Both the position numbers and the translations under genes were made by a program. 11,371 nucleotides of DNA from Bacillota bacterium (GTDB lineage Bacteria; Bacillota_H; UBA994; UBA5500), in contig JAAYGE010000060.1 in NCBI GenBank assembly GCA_012727835.1, forward strand, positions 1 through 11,371. Reading direction: 5' to 3'. Positions 7,274 through 11,371 of the stretch are shown in pieces. The notes beneath the pieces were generated by a model that was not told the DNA's origin, did not search any database, and saw nothing but the letters and a program-made list of their open reading frames with translations. Positions within the stretch are counted from its first letter, which is position 1; each line of letters opens with the position of its first letter.

Positions 7274-7303
7274 AGCGGTATTCGGATACATGCGAATACC
7301 GCT
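7274..7303 (-). terminator. minus-strand terminator after the M42 peptidase gene
   Basis: A perfect 11-bp stem pairs 7274-7284 (AGCGGTATTCG) with 7293-7303 around an 8-nt loop. On the minus strand it is followed by TTTTTAG. It lies about 30 nt past the peptidase stop, so the peptidase and the downstream nuclease gene are separate transcription units. Confidence 0.8.
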
Positions 7304-7334
7304 CATTTCTAGCTCGTAAGTACAAGCAACATAG

Positions 7335-8411
7335 CTACTTCTGCCCCAACAGCTCCTTCACCTTTTCATCGGTGAGGCCTTTGATTACTTCAACGGCCAA
7401 ATCCACGGTGGCATCGATATCCAAGTCTGCAGAATATCCATAGTGGGTGTGGGCATACCTGACTGGAATGCCTAGTACTAGCGTCGGCACACCCTTATTG
7501 GAGAGATGGATCTTACCCGCGTTGGTACCACCGCCGGAGCGGACTGCACTCTGATAGGCGATACCTTTGTCTTTGGCCAACTGCTTAGCATAGTTGATGA
7601 AGCGCGGATTGCTGACCATGGAACGATCCAAAAGGCGGATCTGGGTTCCCTTATTCAGGCATCCCTGGGCAGTGAATTCATCATAATAGAGGTCATCGGC
7701 GGGCGAGCCCTCGAAGACGATGGCCAGATCGGGCTTTACCGTTCTAGCTGTCACCTCGGCACCACGGGTACCTACTTCTTCCTGGGCAGCAAAGGCACCC
7801 ACCACATCCACGCTCAGCTTTTTATCCTTAAGCCGCTTCATGACCTCTAAAATGCAGAGGCAACCCAGGCGGTTGTCAAAGGCTTTGCCCAACATGACGC
7901 CGGTCTGCTCGTTATATGAAAAAGTAACATCCGGTGCAATCGGGTCGCCCGGCTCGATGCCAAAGTGTTCCACAACTTCTTGCCGACTAGTGGCACCTAC
8001 ATCCACATAAATATCGTCTATGGCCAGTGGCTTCTCTCTCTCGGCGGGACTCATAAAATGGGGCGGCTTAGATGTGGTAATACCTCTAATCAACTGACCT
8101 TTACTGTTTCTGACTAACACCGTATGGGCTGGGATGTTGGTAGTCACCCAACCACCGAGGGGCAGGATGCGAAGTAGGCCTTTAGCTGTAATGGATTGAA
8201 CAATAAAACCGACCTCGTCGGTGTGGGCATCCAGCATAAATACCGGCCGATTACCGGTGTTCCCCTTCAGACGGGCATAAACATTGTTCATCGGGTCGAC
8301 TTCAACGTCCAGTCCCTCGGCATGTTTGACGACAACATCTACTACCTCATCCTCAAAACCGGATGGCCCGAAGGCATTAGATAGTTCTTCAATAAGTTTG
8401 ATACGATCCAT
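7335..8411 (-). CDS. M42-family metallo-aminopeptidase (glutamyl aminopeptidase / tetrahedral aminopeptidase type)
   Basis: This 358-residue protein has the normal length for the M42 family, cytosolic di-metal aminopeptidases that often form dodecameric tetrahedra and trim peptides. Metal and catalytic positions can be followed: His63 in DAHTDEVG (Asp65 nearby), Asp179 in AFDNR, Glu211-Glu212 in AAQEEVGTRG, Glu234 in IVFEGSPADD (Asp in many relatives, Glu common in this subgroup), and His321 in VRYAHTHYG. A glycine-rich RSGGGTNAG segment at 291-299 is also typical. Start ATG 8411 follows an AGGAGG site about 11 nt upstream. The gene is monocistronic, with its own terminator, and is divergent from the ECF sigma operon. 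The peptide preference (Glu/Asp or broad) cannot be read from sequence. Called with high confidence as M42, less so for the sub-type. Confidence 0.93.
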   Translation of the reverse strand: MDRIKLIEELSNAFGPSGFEDEVVDVVVKHAEGLDVEVDPMNNVYARLKGNTGNRPVFMLDAHTDEVGFIVQSITAKGLLRILPLGGWVTTNIPAHTVLVRNSKGQLIRGITTSKPPHFMSPAEREKPLAIDDIYVDVGATSRQEVVEHFGIEPGDPIAPDVTFSYNEQTGVMLGKAFDNRLGCLCILEVMKRLKDKKLSVDVVGAFAAQEEVGTRGAEVTARTVKPDLAIVFEGSPADDLYYDEFTAQGCLNKGTQIRLLDRSMVSNPRFINYAKQLAKDKGIAYQSAVRSGGGTNAGKIHLSNKGVPTLVLGIPVRYAHTHYGYSADLDIDATVDLAVEVIKGLTDEKVKELLGQK

Positions 8412-8455
8412 TGGTTAATCAACCTCCTATCATCGTAATTTTAGTCTATTACACT

Positions 8456-8508
8456 GTGGGTATTTACCCCACTACCTACTTCTATGGAGAAATTTCTTCA
8501 TACCCCAC
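8456..8508. promoter_or_regulatory. repeated GTGGGGTA-type motifs upstream of the M42 gene, possible operator
   Basis: TACCCCAC occurs at 8465-8472 and again at 8501-8508 (36 nt apart). GTGGGTA at 8456-8462 forms a near-palindrome with the first copy. A TAAAAT at 8443-8438 on the minus strand is a possible -10 just downstream, with no good -35. The repeat could be a regulator site; a chance origin is possible. Confidence 0.25.
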
Positions 8509-8672
8509 CGAAATCCTTCACCCTCTTAAGGATTCCTGCTGCTCATTCCCTAACTGGCAAACGCCCCTTACCCTTAAGTTGCTATACTAAAGTTAGTTGA
8601 GGTCATCAGATTGTAAACATACCGCCGACGTCAAACATGTGTGTTCAGTTTTTAAATAATTCTACCTAGCAA

Positions 8673-8700
8673 TGCAACGAATTCGCTTTTTTGTTGTCTT
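8673..8700 (+). promoter_or_regulatory. candidate autoregulated ECF promoter
   Basis: TGCAAC at 8673-8678 and TGTCTT at 8695-8700 are separated by 16 nt, matching the AAC (-35) and GTC (-10) core with the spacing typical of ECF sigma promoters. The -10 ends 37 nt before ATG 8738, and the leader holds the AAGGGGG site at 8724-8730. ECF sigma factors often activate their own operon. Confidence 0.45.
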
Positions 8701-8737
8701 TATAGGTGAGGGGCAATAAACTCAAGGGGGCATAGAG

Positions 8738-9298
8738 ATGGATGACGATATGCTACTCGCTTTGTATTGGGGGCGATCCGAATCGGCCATTAGAGAAACT
8801 GACAAAAAGTACGGGGGTTACTGCTTTAGCATAGCCATTAACATTTTACAGAGTCACGAGGATGCAGAAGAATGTGTGAATGATACTTATCGTATCGCGT
8901 GGGACACTATACCCCCCCAACGCCCGGCAAACTTTCGCGCCTACTTAGGCAAAATCACCCGCAATCTTTCGCTGAACAAATATAAAGAACAAAGAAGAAA
9001 GAAGCGCGGCGGCGACAATATGGCCTTGATATACAGCGAGTTGGAAGAGTGCATACCATCAACCAGTAATGTGGAGAAAGAATACGAAGCCAGCTTGGTC
9101 ATCGGGGCCATCAACTCCTTTCTGCTGTCCTTGGATAGCGAAAGCAGGATCGTGTTCGTAAGGCGATATTGGTACGCCGACTCCATTCAAGCCATTGCGA
9201 CACGTTTACAAATGAGCGAAAGCAAAGTAAAGTCGATGCTTTTCCGAACACGTAACAAGCTTAGAGCCTATCTCCAAAAGGAGGGAGTGAGCATATGA
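8738..9298 (+). CDS. ECF-type RNA polymerase sigma factor
   Basis: This 186-residue protein has the two domains of extracytoplasmic-function sigma factors and lacks regions 1 and 3. Region 2 spans about 27-84: the -10 recognition and core-binding helix DAEECVNDTYRIAWDTI is at 42-58, followed by FRAYLGKITRNLSLNKYK at 66-83. A basic linker (EQRRKKRGG) leads to region 4 at about 126-179, with a helix-turn-helix (IQAIATRLQMSESKVKSMLFR, in two parts around 150-170) that reads the -35 element. ATG 8738 follows AAGGGGG with 7-nt spacing. Its TGA overlaps the next ATG (ATGA at 9295-9298), so sigma and anti-sigma synthesis are coupled. The activating signal is unknown, though a membrane anti-sigma partner suggests an envelope or external cue. 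Confidence 0.95.
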   Translation: MDDDMLLALYWGRSESAIRETDKKYGGYCFSIAINILQSHEDAEECVNDTYRIAWDTIPPQRPANFRAYLGKITRNLSLNKYKEQRRKKRGGDNMALIYSELEECIPSTSNVEKEYEASLVIGAINSFLLSLDSESRIVFVRRYWYADSIQAIATRLQMSESKVKSMLFRTRNKLRAYLQKEGVSI

Positions 9299-10710
9299 AA
9301 CCCGAAAGATTGCTGGACTACATCGGTCAAATTGATGACAATATCATCGTTGAAGCTGCCGTCCAGCTGACAACAACCAAACTCAACAGACGAACTTGGG
9401 TCAGGTGGGCATCTCTTGGTGCCGTTGTCGCTGCCTGTCTACTTATAGTCATACCGCTGTGGTTGCAGCAGACACAGCCCAATTCCCCCATTGTTCCCTT
9501 CGAACTTCCAAATTCCACGGTAAATACCGGGCAGGAGCCCTCCGGCTTTGCCGGCACTTCAGACCATAATGTCAGTGAATTACCGGACAGTAACCCTGAG
9601 ACAGAAGATGATCCCGTTCCAACAACTGATCCTTCCGACTTGCCTAAACTGGCGGTGAACACCGAGCTGGGGACCTTCGGCTTTGAAGGTTATTTAGCCT
9701 ATGATGTCAGCGAATTGCAGAACGGCAACCCCTGGACAGAGGATAATCACCTCCCAACCCTGCCCGTGTTTACTAACCCCAATGAATATGACAGCGCAGG
9801 CGCACCAGTAAGCGGTTTATCTGCCCAAGAGATGCTGGCTGAAGCAGAGAAGATCGCCAATCTATTAGGACTGAAAGTAGCATCACTGCATACAGACCCC
9901 CCACTGGAGCAAGAGGGGAATATATTTCAGGCAACTGCTAGATGTGACGGTGTCGAAATTGAAGTGCAAAAGGACGGGCATATCTATATGACACTGGCCC
10001 CAGAAAGGGCTCATTTAGCCAAGCAAATCGGCAAGCTCCGCAACTACAACAGCTTGACCATCTCTTTCGAATACCTGTACAAAGCAATTGACGGCACTAT
10101 CTACAACAGAGGTTTACCTTTACCTGACGGCTATAGCTTTACCTATGGAGCTTCCCCTGAACAGGCTTTTGCCATTACCCAATACCTCTTTTCCCAGTAT
10201 GGCTCTTGCTTGGGCATAACCACACCCGGGTATGATCTGACAGCCAGCTACACCTACGATGGAGCGCTCACCCGTCTCGGCACCTTCGTTTTTGACAACG
10301 CAGGCAGTCTCACCGATCGCATACTCAATTACAACTTTAATCGGCTCTATTTCTCAGCAACCGATTCGGGTGATCTGGGCGCAATTAGCCTTTACGCCCC
10401 AGATCTGTCGCAAAAGATCGGCGATTATCCCCTAATCACAGCCACAGAGGCCCGCCAGCTTCTGCTGGATAGGCATTATATAACAACCGTTCCCGAAGCA
10501 TTTCCGGGCGAAGAGTATATTGCGCGTGTGGAATTGATATACCGCACTGGCCGGCTTGACAGTGTGTTCATGCCCTACTATAAGTTTTTGGTTGAGATGC
10601 CAACCATGGAGTTAGAAAACGGGCTGAAAACCTTTGGTGTCTTCTACGTTCCGGGTGTTCAAAGCGAGTTTTTAGAAAACCTGCCGGTCTGGGATGGTGG
10701 TTTTAACTAG
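9295..10710 (+). CDS. single-pass membrane anti-sigma factor with large extracytoplasmic domain
   Basis: This 471-residue protein has a short cytoplasmic N-terminus (residues 1-38) with LLDYIGQIDDNIIVEAA, a segment that recurs at the start of anti-sigma-like partners of ECF factors in Clostridia and would bind the sigma factor. One membrane span lies at about 39-57. A Pro/Ser/Asp-rich stalk contains a diverged tandem repeat (residues 71-110 and 116-155, 45-residue period: VNT, GF-x-G, VSEL, NP-x-TED). A folded outside domain runs from about 165 to 471 and ends with a beta-rich piece (KTFGVFYVPGV near 443-455). The second repeat copy (GFEGYLAYDVSEL) looks like the canonical family sequence. 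AAGGAGG at 9278-9284 and the ATGA overlap with the sigma gene fix the start. The outside domain is likely the sensor; its ligand is not evident. Confidence 0.8.
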   Translation: MKPERLLDYIGQIDDNIIVEAAVQLTTTKLNRRTWVRWASLGAVVAACLLIVIPLWLQQTQPNSPIVPFELPNSTVNTGQEPSGFAGTSDHNVSELPDSNPETEDDPVPTTDPSDLPKLAVNTELGTFGFEGYLAYDVSELQNGNPWTEDNHLPTLPVFTNPNEYDSAGAPVSGLSAQEMLAEAEKIANLLGLKVASLHTDPPLEQEGNIFQATARCDGVEIEVQKDGHIYMTLAPERAHLAKQIGKLRNYNSLTISFEYLYKAIDGTIYNRGLPLPDGYSFTYGASPEQAFAITQYLFSQYGSCLGITTPGYDLTASYTYDGALTRLGTFVFDNAGSLTDRILNYNFNRLYFSATDSGDLGAISLYAPDLSQKIGDYPLITATEARQLLLDRHYITTVPEAFPGEEYIARVELIYRTGRLDSVFMPYYKFLVEMPTMELENGLKTFGVFYVPGVQSEFLENLPVWDGGFN

Positions 10711-10729
10711 GGTAGCCCCTGCAAAGGGA

Positions 10730-10761
10730 AAAGGAGACGACTCGACAGGATCGTCTCCTTT
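10730..10761 (+). terminator. terminator of the ECF sigma/anti-sigma operon
   Basis: A perfect 11-bp stem pairs AAAGGAGACGA (10730-10740) with TCGTCTCCTTT (10751-10761) across a 10-nt loop. It sits 20 nt after the anti-sigma stop and is followed by a T-rich but not continuous T-tract (TACTATTTGACTTTATTTG). Confidence 0.8.
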
Positions 10762-10794
10762 ACTATTTGACTTTATTTGAAAAGCAATATCAGC

Positions 10795-10812
10795 AAAAAG
10801 GGCGGAGCGCCC
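10795..10812 (-). terminator. possible minus-strand terminator after the GNAT pseudogene
   Basis: A 5-bp GC stem pairs 10800-10804 with 10808-10812 around a 3-nt loop. Read on the minus strand it runs directly into five Ts (10799-10795). It lies about 90 nt past the TAA of the acetyltransferase pseudogene. The stem is short but GC-pure. Confidence 0.5.
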
Positions 10813-10899
10813 CATCCCCCTGCAAACGCGTTTTTTCCAACAATATGCAGTAAGCCAAACGCCCCGGGCCCCCGAGAATAATTGCAAACAGCTTAGAGT

Positions 10900-11371
10900 T
10901 TACTCATCAAATCTCGAAGCTAATCTGTTCAAAGCGGTGTCATGAACTCTAAATACGGTCCATTCGTCCATGGGGACTGCACCCATTTGTTTATAAAATT
11001 GAATGGCTGACTGGTTCCAGTCTAGGCATCACCATTCTAGCCTGCCACAATTCCTTTCTAGCGCAAGCTTAGCAAGAAAAGAGAGCATAATTGTCCCTAT
11101 TCCTTTGCCCCTCATCTCAGGTTTGACATATAAATCTTCTAAGTAAAGACCTGGCCTCCCCAAGAAGGTAGAGAAGTTGTGAAAAAACAATGCAAAAGCT
11201 ACAGGTTTATTATTGTACTCACCAATAATAACTTCAGCAGCCTTTTTCTCAAATAATGATTCGGCTAAAATCTCTTCAGTTGCCACAACTTCACTTGATA
11301 AGTTTTAGTAGTCGGCTAATTCCTTAATAAACGCCAAGATTAGTGGAACATCGCTTTTTTCTGCAAACCTA
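10900..11371 (-). pseudogene. GNAT-family N-acetyltransferase with two in-frame nonsense codons, 5' end cut by the window
   Basis: One minus-strand frame reads as a GNAT acetyltransferase (acetyl-CoA-dependent N-acetylation) from 11370 to a TAA at 10902-10900. It gives RFAEKSDVPLILAFIKELADY, then a TAA at 11307-11305 where relatives have Glu, then NLSSEVVATEEILAESLF. The acetyl-CoA loop RGKGIGTIMLSFLAKLA lies in the middle. A TGA at 11031-11029 follows GRLEW where relatives carry a second Trp (EWWCLDWN). The text continues in frame with CLDWNQSAIQFYKQMGAV and DEWTVFRVHD. Each stop differs by one base from the expected sense codon (GAA to TAA, TGG to TGA). TGA and TAA both end normal genes here, so recoding is unlikely. 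An 85-codon fragment from GTG 11286 could be made but would lack part of the fold. The true N-terminus lies beyond the window. Confidence 0.82.

Larger units (their letters stand above)
8412..8737. other. divergent intergenic region between the M42 gene and the ECF operon
   Basis: This 326-nt region must carry promoters in both directions. It holds the TGGGGTA-type repeats at 8456-8508 near the M42 side and the ECF-type promoter candidate at 8673-8700 near the sigma gene. A 7-bp inverted repeat (8512-8518 with 8528-8534, 9-nt loop) lies between them, of unknown meaning. No convincing open reading frame or RNA gene was found. Confidence 0.55.

Noticed and set aside
7110..7325. A minus-strand open frame between the nuclease and M42 genes
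   Set aside because: It contains the M42 terminator hairpin, overlaps the nuclease start and resembles no family.
10672..10887. A minus-strand open frame over the ECF operon terminator
   Set aside because: It covers two hairpins and the end of the anti-sigma gene in antisense; no family resemblance.
11029..11031. TGA read as Trp or selenocysteine
   Set aside because: TGA and TAA are ordinary stops for intact genes in the window, the same gene has a second, TAA, stop, and no selenocysteine insertion hairpin was evident.
11029..11286. An intact short GNAT protein from GTG 11286 to TGA 11029
   Set aside because: The same frame continues with clear GNAT sequence on both sides of the stops, so this is an internal piece of a broken longer gene.
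1..11371. CRISPR arrays, tRNA or rRNA genes, complete insertion sequences
   Set aside because: No regularly spaced repeats, no cloverleaf-like or rRNA sequence, and no transposase with terminal inverted repeats could be seen.

Overview
The window looks like chromosomal DNA of a Gram-positive bacterium of the Bacillota, probably a Clostridia-type anaerobe. The reasons are strong purine-rich ribosome binding sites before nearly every gene, a YtrA-type GntR/ABC operon, a lipoprotein with a trigger-factor-like fold, an M42 aminopeptidase and a clostridial style of ECF sigma/anti-sigma pair. Base composition is roughly balanced. I cannot name the genus. No rRNA, tRNA, CRISPR array or intact mobile element was seen.

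Layout. (1) Bases 1-3441, plus strand: a tight operon with the tail of a GntR-type regulator, two integral membrane proteins of an ABC exporter, its ATPase, and a 460-residue membrane-anchored or exported protein of unknown function. Two junctions overlap by 4-8 nt. A long hairpin follows the operon. (2) Bases 3801-4853, plus: a lipoprotein with an FKBP-type prolyl isomerase domain and a trigger-factor C-terminal domain, with its own promoter candidate and a clear terminator. (3) Bases 5050-7147, minus: a defence-like pair. The upstream gene joins an EVE/PUA-like N-terminal domain to a PD-(D/E)XK nuclease domain, the layout of a modification-dependent restriction enzyme. The downstream gene is a COG2958-type HARE-HTH protein broken by two frameshifts and one internal deletion. 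(4) Bases 7335-8411, minus: an intact M42 metallo-aminopeptidase. (5) Bases 8738-10710, plus, divergent from M42: an ECF sigma factor translationally coupled to a one-pass membrane anti-sigma factor, with a candidate ECF autoregulatory promoter. (6) Bases 10900-11371, minus: a GNAT acetyltransferase open in one frame except for two nonsense codons, cut by the window edge.

How it fits together. Regions 1 and 5 are two envelope-stress-type modules, one ligand or antibiotic responsive (GntR-ABC) and one ECF-based. Region 2 is an extracytoplasmic folding factor. Region 3 is the accessory part: a candidate Type IV-like nuclease beside a decayed partner, with related hairpins on both sides of the nuclease gene. 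Two of the roughly twelve genes are pseudogenes, so part of this locus is decaying. The most unusual observations are the EVE-like/nuclease fusion beside the broken HARE-HTH gene, the diverged 45-residue tandem repeat just outside the membrane in the anti-sigma factor, and the two-nonsense GNAT gene.
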